Below are positions 37,028 through 46,011 of a stretch of 64,000 nucleotides of DNA, piece after piece. Source of the DNA: Enterococcus viikkiensis. Its GTDB lineage: Bacteria; Bacillota; Bacilli; Lactobacillales; Enterococcaceae. Position numbers and translations under genes: made by a program. Under the pieces are notes generated by a model. The model had not been told where the DNA came from, did no database searches, and saw only the letters and a program-made list of their open reading frames with translations. How positions within the stretch are numbered: the first letter of the stretch is position 1; each line of letters begins with the position of its first letter. The stretch spans positions 124,001 to 188,000 of the forward strand of contig NZ_BJDW01000001.1 of assembly GCF_005405345.1 (NCBI RefSeq), in the 5' to 3' direction.

Positions 37028-37067
37028 AAACTTTGCGGTCCCACGATTGCAAAGTTTTCTTCTTTTA
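37028..37067 (+). terminator. Partial terminator after nrdH
   Basis: A 9-bp stem (37028-37036 with 37049-37057) followed by TCTTCTTTT. It may limit read-through into nrdE. The rest of 37068-37293 has a small stem (CACACCA/TGGTGTG, 37113-37131) and no gene. Confidence 0.6.
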
Positions 37068-37293
37068 TATATATGAAAAAAACGACAGCGAATACCTCCA
37101 GTTTGTTGCCAGTTTCACACCACGCTTTGGTGTGCGTTGGGGAAAGATCGACGTTATACCAATTAGAGTCTTTTTTTACGTTTTTTGAAAGATGAGTGTC
37201 TAAATTGAAATTCGCCAAAGACCCAGACTAAAAAAACTGGTTTACGAAAAAAAATACGAAGAGCAAAAAGATAAAATAGAAAGATGTGATGAA

Positions 37294-39453
37294 ATGAGTT
37301 TAAAAGACCTCGGTGAAGTATCTTACTTCAAGCTAAACAACGAAATCAATCGTCCAGTCAATGGACAGATTCCACTAAATAAAGACAAAGATGCCTTGGC
37401 AGCCTTTTTTAAAGAGAATGTTGAACCAAATACACATAAATTTGCTTCCGTGCAAGAAAAAATCGACTATTTAATAGAAGAAGATTTTCTTGAAGAAGCC
37501 TTTATCGCAAAATACACCTCTGCTTTTATTGAAAAGTTATATGCTTATTTAGCGGAGCAGAATTTTACCTTCAAATCTTTTATGGCGGCGTATAAGTTTT
37601 ATTCTCAGTATGCCCTGAAAAGTAATGACGGTACTGAATATTTAGAAAGCTATGAAGATCGCGTGGCTTTCAATGCGCTATATTTTGCGGATGGCGATGA
37701 AAAATTAGCCTTATCTTTAGCCGACGAAATGATCCACCAACGTTACCAACCAGCTACCCCATCCTTTTTAAATGCCGGACGCAAACGCCGTGGTGAATTA
37801 GTCTCTTGTTTCTTGATCCAAGTTACCGATGATATGAACAGCATCGGCCGTTCGATTAACTCAGCCCTTCAACTGTCTCGGATTGGCGGCGGGGTTGGAA
37901 TCAATCTTTCTAATTTACGGGAAGCTGGCGCACCGATTAAAGGGTACGATGGTGCAGCCAGTGGTGTTGTACCGGTCATGAAATTATTTGAAGACAGCTT
38001 CTCTTATTCTAACCAACTTGGGCAACGTCAAGGTGCGGGTGTCGTCTATTTAGATGTCTTCCATCCTGATATTGACATGTTTTTATCAGCGAAAAAAGAA
38101 AATGCCGACGAAAAAATCCGTGTAAAGACGCTCTCTCTTGGTGTAACTGTCCCAGATAAATTTTATGAATTAGCTCGCAACAATGAAGATATGTATTTAT
38201 TCAGCCCATATGGCGTTGAGCGTGAATACGGCGTACCTTTTTCTTACGTAGACATCACTAAAGAGTACGATAATTTAGTAGCAAACCCGAATATTCGCAA
38301 GAAAAAAATTCGTGCACGTGATTTAGAAAATGAACTGTCTAAATTACAGCAAGAATCTGGTTATCCTTATATTATCAATATCGATACCGCCAATCGTGCC
38401 AACCCAATCGATGGAAAAATCGTTATGAGTAACCTTTGTTCCGAAATTTTACAAGTTCAAACACCGTCTATCATTAATGGCCGTCAAGAGTATGATGTAT
38501 TAGGAACGGATATTTCTTGTAATCTGGGCTCTACCAATATCGTCAACTTAATGGAGAGCCCTGACTTTGGGCAATCAGTTCGAACGATGACTCGAGCATT
38601 AACTTTTGTTACCGATGAATCTGATATTGAAGTAGTACCTTCGATTCAAAACGGTAACCACTTAAATCATACCATCGGTCTCGGCGCAATGGGATTACAC
38701 AGCTTCTTCGCCAAACATTTGATGGAATATGGTTCTGAAGAATCGATCGACTTCACCAATGTTTATTTTACCTTGTTAAATTACTGGACCCTAATGGAAA
38801 GTAACGCGATGGCGAAAGAACGCAAGACGACCTTCCATAACTTTGAAAAATCTGATTATGCCAACGGTTCTTATTTTGATAAATACATGACCGGCGAATT
38901 TGCACCAAAAACGGACAAGGTCAAAGAAATCTTCAAAGAGATCTTCGTCCCTTCTGCTGAAGATTGGGCAAATTTGAAAGCAGCTGTTCAAAAAGACGGC
39001 TTGTATCACCAAAACCGTTTAGCTGTTGCACCAAATGGATCGATCTCTTATATTAACGATACGAGTGCTAGCTTACATCCAATCACTCGCTTGATTGAAG
39101 AACGGCAAGAAAAGAAAATTGGGAAAATTTATTATCCAGCACCTTACTTGAATAATGAAACTTTGCCTTATTATACCTCTGCTTATGATATGGATATGCG
39201 GAAAGTTATCGATGTCTACGCTACGGCACAACAACACATTGATCAAGGCATGAGCTTAACCCTATTTATGCGTTCAGAAATTCCTGAAGGCTTGTACGAA
39301 TGGAAAACCGAAACAAAACAAACGACTCGTGATCTGAACATCTTACGCAACTACGCCTTTTATAAAGGCTGCAAATCAATTTACTATGTCCGGACCTTTA
39401 CGGATGATGCAGAAGAAATCGGTTCGAACCAATGTGAAAGCTGCGTGATCTAA
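37294..39453 (+). CDS. nrdE: Ribonucleotide reductase class Ib, alpha subunit NrdE
   Basis: A 719-residue catalytic subunit: PATPSFLNAGRKRRGELVSCF (active-site Cys region, about residue 170), NLCSEI with its active-site residues near 388, and the C-terminal redox pair in CESC. It reduces ribonucleoside diphosphates using the radical of NrdF. The start ATG at 37294 has only a weak ribosome site, but the N-terminus fits the family. NrdI, which usually accompanies NrdEF, is absent from this cluster. Confidence 0.97.
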   Translation: MSLKDLGEVSYFKLNNEINRPVNGQIPLNKDKDALAAFFKENVEPNTHKFASVQEKIDYLIEEDFLEEAFIAKYTSAFIEKLYAYLAEQNFTFKSFMAAYKFYSQYALKSNDGTEYLESYEDRVAFNALYFADGDEKLALSLADEMIHQRYQPATPSFLNAGRKRRGELVSCFLIQVTDDMNSIGRSINSALQLSRIGGGVGINLSNLREAGAPIKGYDGAASGVVPVMKLFEDSFSYSNQLGQRQGAGVVYLDVFHPDIDMFLSAKKENADEKIRVKTLSLGVTVPDKFYELARNNEDMYLFSPYGVEREYGVPFSYVDITKEYDNLVANPNIRKKKIRARDLENELSKLQQESGYPYIINIDTANRANPIDGKIVMSNLCSEILQVQTPSIINGRQEYDVLGTDISCNLGSTNIVNLMESPDFGQSVRTMTRALTFVTDESDIEVVPSIQNGNHLNHTIGLGAMGLHSFFAKHLMEYGSEESIDFTNVYFTLLNYWTLMESNAMAKERKTTFHNFEKSDYANGSYFDKYMTGEFAPKTDKVKEIFKEIFVPSAEDWANLKAAVQKDGLYHQNRLAVAPNGSISYINDTSASLHPITRLIEERQEKKIGKIYYPAPYLNNETLPYYTSAYDMDMRKVIDVYATAQQHIDQGMSLTLFMRSEIPEGLYEWKTETKQTTRDLNILRNYAFYKGCKSIYYVRTFTDDAEEIGSNQCESCVI

Positions 39454-39463
39454 AAAAAACTAC

Positions 39464-39491
39464 TCCCTCTCGTACGTTGGTCCGAGAGGGA
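39464..39491 (+). repeat. Hairpin between nrdE and nrdF
   Basis: A 9-bp stem (39464-39472 with 39483-39491) without a T-run; likely an RNA-stability or spacing element within the transcript. Confidence 0.5.
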
Positions 39492-39532
39492 ATGCTATGC
39501 GTGAGTATATATTTATCTTAGGAGGAATCTTC

Positions 39533-40498
39533 ATGGCAGAAACGTATTATGAAGCCATTAACTGGAATGAAATCGAAGACGTCATCGATAAATCGACGTG
39601 GGAAAAATTGACGGAGCAGTTTTGGCTGGATACCCGTATTCCGTTATCTAACGACTTAGATGATTGGCGCAAATTATCGCCCTTGGAACATACCGTGGTT
39701 GGTCATGTTTTCGGCGGACTAACGCTACTAGATACTGTACAATCAGAAAGCGGAATGGATCAGTTGCGCGAAGATGTTCGGACACCTCATGAAGAAGCTG
39801 TCTTGAACAATATCCAATTTATGGAGTCGGTCCACGCCAAAAGTTACTCGTCAATCTTTAGTACTTTGAACACGAAGTCTGAAATCGATGACATTTTTGA
39901 ATGGACGAATACAAATCCGTATTTACAAAAAAAAGCAGAACGGATCAATGAGATTTATAAAAATGGCACACCTTTAGAAAAGAAGATCGCTAGCGTGTTT
40001 CTTGAGACATTCCTATTCTACTCTGGTTTTTATACGCCACTGTATTATTTAGGGAACAATAAACTGGCTAATGTGGCGGAGATCATTAAATTAATCATTC
40101 GTGATGAATCGGTTCATGGAACGTATATCGGCTACAAATTCCAACGTGGCTTCAATGAACAACCAGAAGCAGAACAAGAACGTCTGAAAGAATGGATGTA
40201 TGATTTATTGTATGAATTGTACGAAAACGAAGAGCATTATACCGAAGAGCTATATGATGAAATCGGCTGGACGGAAGAAGTCAAAACGTTCTTGCGCTAC
40301 AACGCCAATAAAGCCTTGATGAACCTTGGAATGGACCCACTATTCCCTGACACCGCTGATGATGTCAATCCAATTGTGATGAACGGGATTTCAACTGGAA
40401 CTAGCAACCATGATTTCTTTTCACAAGTTGGTAATGGCTATTTACTTGGTCAAGTCGAGGCGATGAATGACGATGACTATTTAATTGGATTAGAGTAA
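39533..40498 (+). CDS. nrdF: Ribonucleotide reductase class Ib, beta subunit NrdF
   Basis: A 321-residue radical subunit with the di-metal ligands in EEAVLNNIQFMESVHAKSYS cut to its core MESVHAKSYS, and RDESVHGTYIG; the radical tyrosine should lie just after the first motif. It carries a dimanganese or diiron tyrosyl radical. The start ATG follows AGGAGG by 7 bp; a 12-codon upstream extension has no site. Last gene of the unit, followed by a terminator. Confidence 0.96.
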   Translation: MAETYYEAINWNEIEDVIDKSTWEKLTEQFWLDTRIPLSNDLDDWRKLSPLEHTVVGHVFGGLTLLDTVQSESGMDQLREDVRTPHEEAVLNNIQFMESVHAKSYSSIFSTLNTKSEIDDIFEWTNTNPYLQKKAERINEIYKNGTPLEKKIASVFLETFLFYSGFYTPLYYLGNNKLANVAEIIKLIIRDESVHGTYIGYKFQRGFNEQPEAEQERLKEWMYDLLYELYENEEHYTEELYDEIGWTEEVKTFLRYNANKALMNLGMDPLFPDTADDVNPIVMNGISTGTSNHDFFSQVGNGYLLGQVEAMNDDDYLIGLE

Positions 40499-40501
40499 AC
40501 G

Positions 40502-40539
40502 AAAAAGAGAAACTCCTAATTAGGAGCTTCTCTTTTTTT
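40502..40539. terminator. Terminator after nrdF, shared with the mgtC-type gene
   Basis: Stem AAAGAGAA..CTCCTAATTAGGAG..TTCTCTTT with T7 on the plus strand, between convergent genes. Confidence 0.85.
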
Positions 40540-41242
40540 AGACATTAATCATCCGGAGCTTCGTTATATTTTTATACATCGATAAATCTTCAATCACATC
40601 GGTATAATTCATCCCCCGCGGCAAATCAATCGTATAAACATTGGTGTAAATTCGATAATCATCCATGAAATCCACGTCGAAATCGACATCTTCAACTTCA
40701 ATATTTTTACTTTCGAAATAATTCATAATAAATTCTTTGGTGGCTTCACGATGAATGTACCGAATCTCGATTTTTTTAATCGCGTTGATCTTGATCACAC
40801 GCTTCACCACAGTCAGTGCCAGTATAATGCCGACAAAACTACAAATGGCGATTGTATAATAACCCATGCCGATAGCAATCCCTAAGCCAGCACCGGCCCA
40901 GATCGAAGCGGCCGTCGTCAACCCCTTGACCGAGCGATTACTGACCATGATCGTACCCGCACCTAGAAAACCGATGCCGCTGACCACTTGAGCGATCAAA
41001 CGGGCCTCATCTGCTCGAACTACTCCAACAAACTCAGGTTTAGCCGCCGCATAGCGCAACGCCTGATCGGCGATCTCAACTTGGATCAATGCCATAATAG
41101 TCGCGCCCATACACACCAAAATATGGGTCCGAATGCCAGCCGGACGATTCTTATATTCACGCTCTATCCCAATGGCGCCACCCATGACCATGGCTAAAAA
41201 TAAGCGCAACATGATTTCATAAACGGATAATTTCAAATCCAC
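40538..41242 (-). CDS. MgtC/SapB family membrane protein
   Basis: A 234-residue protein: five membrane helices in the first ~145 residues with the signature GGAIGIEREYKNRPAGIRTH, GFLGAGTI and WAGAGLG, then an ACT-like cytosolic domain. MgtC proteins modulate F1Fo ATPase and help survival at low Mg2+ or acid pH in other bacteria; the role here is inferred only. It starts with GTG after GAGAGG. Monocistronic. Confidence 0.9.
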   Translation of the reverse strand: MDLKLSVYEIMLRLFLAMVMGGAIGIEREYKNRPAGIRTHILVCMGATIMALIQVEIADQALRYAAAKPEFVGVVRADEARLIAQVVSGIGFLGAGTIMVSNRSVKGLTTAASIWAGAGLGIAIGMGYYTIAICSFVGIILALTVVKRVIKINAIKKIEIRYIHREATKEFIMNYFESKNIEVEDVDFDVDFMDDYRIYTNVYTIDLPRGMNYTDVIEDLSMYKNITKLRMINV

Positions 41243-41295
41243 TGGTCCATCACCTCTCTATTCAGTATAGCATGCTAGAGAAAAAAGCAACCTCC

Positions 41296-42003
41296 CTAAC
41301 CTTTCAAAGAAGCTATTTCTTCTGCTGTTACTACTCTGTAATTTCCTTTAACTAATTCTGACGGCAATTCCAAGCTTCCCATACGAATTCGTTTTAAGTA
41401 GGTCACTTCTTTTCCGCAAGCCTTGACCATCCGCTTCACTTGATGAAATTTGCCTTCGTGTAAAATGATCCTAACTTCTGACGAGTCTGCTGTCGTCTCA
41501 TCAATCAACAATTCCGCCGGCAAGGTCTTTTCTCCATCTAACAAAATGCCTTCAACAAAGCGCTGTTGGTCTTCTACTGTCATCACACCTGCTACTTTTG
41601 CAAAATATTCCTTCTCTACATGCTTTTTGGGAGATAATAATTCGTGAGCCAACTTGCCATCATTGGTAATCAATAGCAAGCCTTCCGTATCTTTATCTAA
41701 ACGTCCTACCGGAAATAAATCACTACGGTAATCTGCTGGTGTGAATAGGTCCAAAACTGTTCGATCCCTTGAATCTTCTGTTGCACTCACCACCCCTGCT
41801 GGCTTATGCAACAAATAATAATAAAACTCCTGATAATGTAGCGTCTCGCCTTGAAAAGCGATCTGATCCTTTTCCGGTTCCACTTGCTTTTTGTCCGATT
41901 TTTCAATTTGTTGGTTGACGCTGATCTGACCCTTTTTAATCAGCTGCTTAACCTCTTTGCGACTGCCTAGGCCAACTTCTGCTAGAAATTTATCTAAACG
42001 CAT
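41296..42003 (-). CDS. 16S rRNA pseudouridine synthase, RsuA family
   Basis: A 235-residue protein: N-terminal S4 RNA-binding domain (MRLDKFLAEVGLGSRKEV) and an RsuA/RluB catalytic domain with GRLDKDTEGLLLITNDG, holding the catalytic Asp near residue 101. It probably makes pseudouridine 516 in 16S rRNA. The ATG at 42001-42003 is preferred to one three codons earlier on ribosome-site spacing. The last bases before mgtC show no promoter of note. Confidence 0.92.
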   Translation of the reverse strand: MRLDKFLAEVGLGSRKEVKQLIKKGQISVNQQIEKSDKKQVEPEKDQIAFQGETLHYQEFYYYLLHKPAGVVSATEDSRDRTVLDLFTPADYRSDLFPVGRLDKDTEGLLLITNDGKLAHELLSPKKHVEKEYFAKVAGVMTVEDQQRFVEGILLDGEKTLPAELLIDETTADSSEVRIILHEGKFHQVKRMVKACGKEVTYLKRIRMGSLELPSELVKGNYRVVTAEEIASLKG

Positions 42004-42077
42004 TCCTATCATCCTTTTTACTCTGATAATTTACTATAGCCAATGGCAAGAAAAGAAGCAAGGAGATCATAAATAAA

Positions 42078-42110
42078 TAAAAAACGTCAAGGAAAATTCC
42101 CTTGACGTCG
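42078..42110 (-). terminator. Terminator of nagB
   Basis: Perfect 9-bp stem (42084-42092 with 42100-42108) followed on the minus strand by T6. Confidence 0.85.
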
Positions 42111-42126
42111 CTATTCAATCTAATTC

Positions 42127-42828
42127 TTATAGTTTGCTCGCTGCAGCTTCATCGATGATCACTGTTACGTCAGCGTGGTTTTGTAATACGCTGGCAGGTA
42201 CATCCGTAGTTACAGGTCCGTCGATCATCCCTTTGATGGCGTCAGCTTTATCCGTACCGAATGCCATTAACAAGATTTTTTTACTTTGCATGATTGAACC
42301 AATCCCCATTGATAAAGCATGAGTAGGAACATCTTCTACTTTGTCAAAGTTACGTTTGTTGGCTTCAATAGTTGATTCAGTCAATTCAACTACATGAGTT
42401 GTCACATCAAATGGTGTGCCAGGTTCGTTGAATCCGATATGCGCGTTGCGGCCGATTCCTAATACTTGCAAGTCAAGTGGATGATCAGCGATTACACCGT
42501 CGTAACGTTTGCATTCAGCTTCTAAATCTTCCGCTTTGCCGTTTGGTACGAAAGTTTCTTTAAATGGTTTTTTGTTGAATAATTGATCATTCATGAAGTA
42601 ACGATAGCTTTGTACATCGTCGCCTGCTAAACCAACATATTCATCTAAGTTTACAGAAGTCATTTCTGAAAAATCTAAATCACTAGAAGTCATTTCTTGA
42701 TATAACGTTTCAGGAGTACTACCAGTAGCCAGACCTAATACTTTTACTCCGTTTTCCATTCCATCTTTGATAATTTCAAATGCTTTTTTTCCGCCTTCAG
42801 CGGCATCTTTTACGCGAATTACTTTCAT
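42127..42828 (-). CDS. nagB: Glucosamine-6-phosphate deaminase
   Basis: A 233-residue NagB with [13 protein letters not shown] (phosphate loop), [10 protein letters not shown] (catalytic Asp) and [15 protein letters not shown] (catalytic His). It converts glucosamine-6-phosphate to fructose-6-phosphate and ammonia, feeding amino sugars into glycolysis. The start follows AAAGGAG by 9 bp; a 16-codon extension is rejected. It lacks the C-terminal allosteric segment of the E. coli enzyme, as usual in Firmicutes. A GntR-type operator sits at its promoter. Confidence 0.96.
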   Translation of the reverse strand: MKVIRVKDAAEGGKKAFEIIKDGMENGVKVLGLATGSTPETLYQEMTSSDLDFSEMTSVNLDEYVGLAGDDVQSYRYFMNDQLFNKKPFKETFVPNGKAEDLEAECKRYDGVIADHPLDLQVLGIGRNAHIGFNEPGTPFDVTTHVVELTESTIEANKRNFDKVEDVPTHALSMGIGSIMQSKKILLMAFGTDKADAIKGMIDGPVTTDVPASVLQNHADVTVIIDEAAASKL

Positions 42829-42863
42829 GGGTAAACGCTCCTTTACTCTTTTGGTATACACCA

Positions 42864-42892
42864 ATTCTAACACCATAATCTGACATTTGCAA
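42864..42892 (-). promoter_or_regulatory. nagB promoter
   Basis: -35 TTGCAA (42887-42892), 17-bp spacer, -10 TAGAAT (42864-42869). Confidence 0.75.
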
Positions 42893-42897
42893 CAATT

Positions 42898-42909
42898 AAG
42901 TCTAGACCA
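42898..42909 (-). promoter_or_regulatory. NagR/DasR-type operator at nagB
   Basis: TGGTCTAGACTT matches the GntR-family palindrome TGGTCTAGACCA at 10 of 12 positions, just upstream of the -35 box. Confidence 0.65.
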
Positions 42910-43068
42910 AAATTATAAATTTTTCTATCTTATTACTTGATACTATTATCGTCACTTACTATTTGGGAAGATAAAACCTTTTCCATTAATCAAAAATATC
43001 CAGCTCATAGTTTATTCTGAGCTGGAGAGTCATATTTTGACAGCATGCTGCTGTTTCTATAAAAGCAT

Positions 43069-43557
43069 TTATTTCCCTGTTAAAAACAAGCCGATTTGGG
43101 CAATGATCGTACTTCCAAGATACGTTCCAATAAAAACAAATATCGCAACAATAGCAACTTTCCAAGAAGTTTTCCGCAAATCCATCAGACTATCCGCTAC
43201 TGAGAGACCGGCAAAAGCTAAGATTGGAGTGGTGATCGATAAAAAATCGACTCCAGCGATTGCCTGAACAAAAAAATCAGAAAGCAGACAGAAAAATAAA
43301 GAAGTCAATGATACCCAGCCTAAGATTGGAAAATCGGCTAAAATTTTAATGTTGGTTTTCTTCACTAAGGTTGAAATAAATACACCAATCATTGAAAAAG
43401 CCCATAAGACAATGAGTCCTTGAAGTGTATTTAAGGTAATCGGAGTGGAAGCTGGATTTTTAAGCAATTTGACCCCTTGAGTAAACAAAATCAAGCAAAT
43501 ACTCAATAATAGGACCAAGGATATCTTGAAGTATTCATTGGACTGTTTCTTTTCCAC
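43069..43557 (-). CDS. Small membrane protein, partner of the DUF3100-type protein
   Basis: A 162-residue protein with about five membrane helices. I do not recognise the family with confidence. It begins with GTG, 8 bp after GGAGG, and overlaps the DUF3100-like gene by 23 bp, so the two proteins are made together. A small and a larger membrane protein encoded with an amidase suggests a two-part transporter or exporter for the amidase substrate or product. No obvious charged transport motif is seen. Confidence 0.6.
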   Translation of the reverse strand: MEKKQSNEYFKISLVLLLSICLILFTQGVKLLKNPASTPITLNTLQGLIVLWAFSMIGVFISTLVKKTNIKILADFPILGWVSLTSLFFCLLSDFFVQAIAGVDFLSITTPILAFAGLSVADSLMDLRKTSWKVAIVAIFVFIGTYLGSTIIAQIGLFLTGK

Positions 43558-44344
43558 GGCGTGATCCTCCTGTCAATAAATTGTACATGAAACGCTGCAA
43601 CGGGGCAGCCACAAAAACCATCGTATACGTTCCCACAAAACTGGTCAGCAACTGACTTGCTGCCGCATATGCTGCAATCGTAGTTTCATTTTCAGGCATT
43701 AAAGCAATTAGGGAAGAAGATGCCGCAGTCATCATACTTGCTGAACCGACTCCTGAACTCATTGCCAAGGCACGATAATCAAAGCCCATTCCTGCCATGA
43801 TCGGTGCAAAAATACTGAAAAAAATCGAACCAAACAACGTACCGATTAGATAGAGCGACAACACGCCGCGACCTTCTGCTGAATCTAATGTGTATTTCTC
43901 AGAAATATATGCTAACTCACCTTCACGTCCTAATCCTAAGGTGGCACCGATCGCTTCCCGTCGTAAACCTAACATCAGCGCAATCGGTAAACCAATAATG
44001 ACTGTCCCAACATTTCCCAACTCTTGAAAAAGAAATACCCAGCCGACGGTCAAAATCTCTTTCAATCTCGGTGCCACATCAGCACCGTAGCGCGCCATCA
44101 AGGGTAACATGATATACAATAAATACTTTGCTGAAAACTGGATGTTGCTCTTCGAATAAACCTTCGCAATGAACCCTTTACGAACCCTCGGTAAGCCAAA
44201 TAGCATAGCTAACAACACAGAGAAAACCAATGGTAAAACAGTGATCGTTGTATTTCCTAATGAAATAAACTGCATTCCGACTAATTCTGCAACAGTTACT
44301 ACTGCTATCACAAAACCAATTAACCACAACAACTGCTTTTTCAT
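43535..44344 (-). CDS. DUF3100-like membrane protein
   Basis: A 269-residue protein with eight or nine membrane helices, notable conserved-looking stretches LGLGREGELAYISEKY (residues about 141-156) and SSGVGSASMMTAASSS (about 195-210). It looks like the DUF3100 family, seen next to M20 peptidases, but this was judged by eye. A transport role is likely: re-entrant Gly/Ser-rich loops resemble secondary transporters. It overlaps the amidohydrolase gene by ATGA and the small membrane gene by 23 bp. Confidence 0.65.
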   Translation of the reverse strand: MKKQLLWLIGFVIAVVTVAELVGMQFISLGNTTITVLPLVFSVLLAMLFGLPRVRKGFIAKVYSKSNIQFSAKYLLYIMLPLMARYGADVAPRLKEILTVGWVFLFQELGNVGTVIIGLPIALMLGLRREAIGATLGLGREGELAYISEKYTLDSAEGRGVLSLYLIGTLFGSIFFSIFAPIMAGMGFDYRALAMSSGVGSASMMTAASSSLIALMPENETTIAAYAAASQLLTSFVGTYTMVFVAAPLQRFMYNLLTGGSRRGKETVQ

Positions 44345-45609
44345 ACGTTCCCTCCAATTGAATCGATCAATTCTTTGTATTCCTCAAATGAACGACGATA
44401 GATTTTTTCCCCATCCAAATTGCCAGACATTTCTTTTAGAACCTCTGCCAAGAATTCAGGAAGAATCTCTAAGACAAATTCCGGATCGATCATTTTAAAA
44501 TCATCACCATGAATCGTTCCTGCAAATCCCCCATAACTGATCTGAATACAAGGCATCATAAATGCCAAGTCGCCAATATCTCCAGCTGCTGCGATTCCAC
44601 CGCGATCATCAATGATATCTGGAATCTTGTCAAACTTAGTAAACGCCCGTTCTACAAAACTATTTAAATAACGATCTTGAACAAACGGCAAGTAACCCAT
44701 CTCCGTTTCGATGGTCACTTCGCCTTCCAAAGCATAAGCACTTCCTTTGGCAGCATGATCCAGCTTCCGTGCTACTTCCGTCATATATTCTATTGTCTTG
44801 CAGCGTAAATCTGTCCCTACTGTAATGTGATTTGGAATGACATTCGTTGACATGTCGCTGTCCATTACGATTGGATTCACTCGAATCGATTCCGTATCTT
44901 TAAACTGTTGCCGACTCAAAGCGATTGCTGTGTTGAACAAAGTTGATATGCTGTAGGCATTGATCCCTGAAAAAGGATCGAATCCTGCATGAACGGCTTT
45001 TCCAGAAAAATGATAGCGTTTATACAAGAAGCCTGCTAAATCGCAATTCACTTCGATCGTTGGCCGTTCAAATACTTCGCCGATGGCATGCACACAAACA
45101 CCAAAGTCAACATCGTCAAAAACGCCTAATGACATCGCTTCTGGCTTGCCGCCTAAAAATTGAATCTTGCCAGCCTCTCGAAGTTGCTTGCGGAAATCTA
45201 AATCTAAATACTCCTCTGCGGGTACAAAGATAAAGCACAGATTAAAATCTAATTTCTTATAATCTCCAGTTTTGACATAGTGATCATATAAAGCCAACGC
45301 GATTGCTACTTGCGTAAAGTGACCGCAATTGTGAGCAGCTCCCGTCGTCGCATCTGCTTGGAAATGTGTTGGTGCATAAACCGCGTCTAATTCTGCAATG
45401 AACGCCAGGGTTCTTTTCTTGTCTGTAGACAAAAAAGTTTTGATTCCAGTTCCAGAAAATTTAGAGAATTCAACCGTCGAGTGAATACGATTTAATTCTT
45501 CGATGACTTTTTCTGAAGTCCGATCTTCCTTGTAACCCAACTCAGGATGTAAAAATAAATCTTCAGTGAATGCTTTCAAATGATGATAATTGTCAGCGAA
45601 TGTCGTCAT
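44341..45609 (-). CDS. M20 family amidohydrolase/peptidase
   Basis: A 422-residue zinc hydrolase of the M20D (aminoacylase/AbgB-like) group. Visible metal and catalytic residues: HPELGYKE at the start, HNCGHFTQ (Cys and His ligands) near residue 93, PAEEY near residue 130 and HAIGE near residue 175; a dimerisation lid follows with HAGFDPFSGINAY. It would remove the acyl group from an N-acyl amino acid or cleave a dipeptide-like amide. First of a three-gene operon with two membrane proteins, so the substrate is probably imported. Confidence 0.85.
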   Translation of the reverse strand: MTTFADNYHHLKAFTEDLFLHPELGYKEDRTSEKVIEELNRIHSTVEFSKFSGTGIKTFLSTDKKRTLAFIAELDAVYAPTHFQADATTGAAHNCGHFTQVAIALALYDHYVKTGDYKKLDFNLCFIFVPAEEYLDLDFRKQLREAGKIQFLGGKPEAMSLGVFDDVDFGVCVHAIGEVFERPTIEVNCDLAGFLYKRYHFSGKAVHAGFDPFSGINAYSISTLFNTAIALSRQQFKDTESIRVNPIVMDSDMSTNVIPNHITVGTDLRCKTIEYMTEVARKLDHAAKGSAYALEGEVTIETEMGYLPFVQDRYLNSFVERAFTKFDKIPDIIDDRGGIAAAGDIGDLAFMMPCIQISYGGFAGTIHGDDFKMIDPEFVLEILPEFLAEVLKEMSGNLDGEKIYRRSFEEYKELIDSIGGNV

Positions 45610-45966
45610 TTGACTCCCCCTTATAGTTGATAAAAATGAATGCTAAATTTTGGAAAAGCTGATTTGTGCTCTCTCTAAAAAACTCAGGTTCATCCAGAAA
45701 TTTTTGAATTATCCACGAACATTCATGAAATGAAATTTCTAGACTTTTTTATCATATCTTTTCAAAAAGAAAGAATCAAGTGTTTTTCCGATAAAACACG
45801 AACTATTTTATCACTTAATGCTTTTAATGTTTCTTATTTTGCTGACAATCAACTTAGACGACTATCTATAAAATCACACCTTCTATACCTTTCATATGAA
45901 AATATTTATTTATAATAAAGGAAAAAATATTTTTATCTCTTATTTGAAATAATATTTCTTTATGCA
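45610..45966 (-). other. Intergenic region: amidohydrolase promoter and AT-rich sequence
   Basis: A gap of about 350 bp. The promoter lies at 45751-45779. An 8-bp inverted repeat AGAAATTT/AAATTTCT (about 45697-45741) follows in the leader. Positions 45780-45966 are AT-rich with no supported gene. Confidence 0.5.
45751..45779 (-). promoter_or_regulatory. Promoter of the M20 amidohydrolase operon
   Basis: -35 TTGATT (45774-45779), 17-bp spacer, -10 TATGAT (45751-45756), giving a leader of about 135 nt. Confidence 0.75.
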
Positions 45967-46003
45967 CAAAAAAACCTCCATCACGAACATTCATGGTGGA
46001 GGT
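45967..46003 (-). terminator. Terminator of the mannitol operon
   Basis: A long stem (45974-46003, 14 of 15 pairs) followed on the minus strand by T7, directly after mtlD. Confidence 0.85.
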
Positions 46004-46011
46004 AGAAGAAA

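Noticed and set aside
37015-37218. 67-codon minus-strand frame between nrdH and nrdE
   Set aside because: No ribosome site, no recognisable family, and it covers the hairpins of the nrd transcript.
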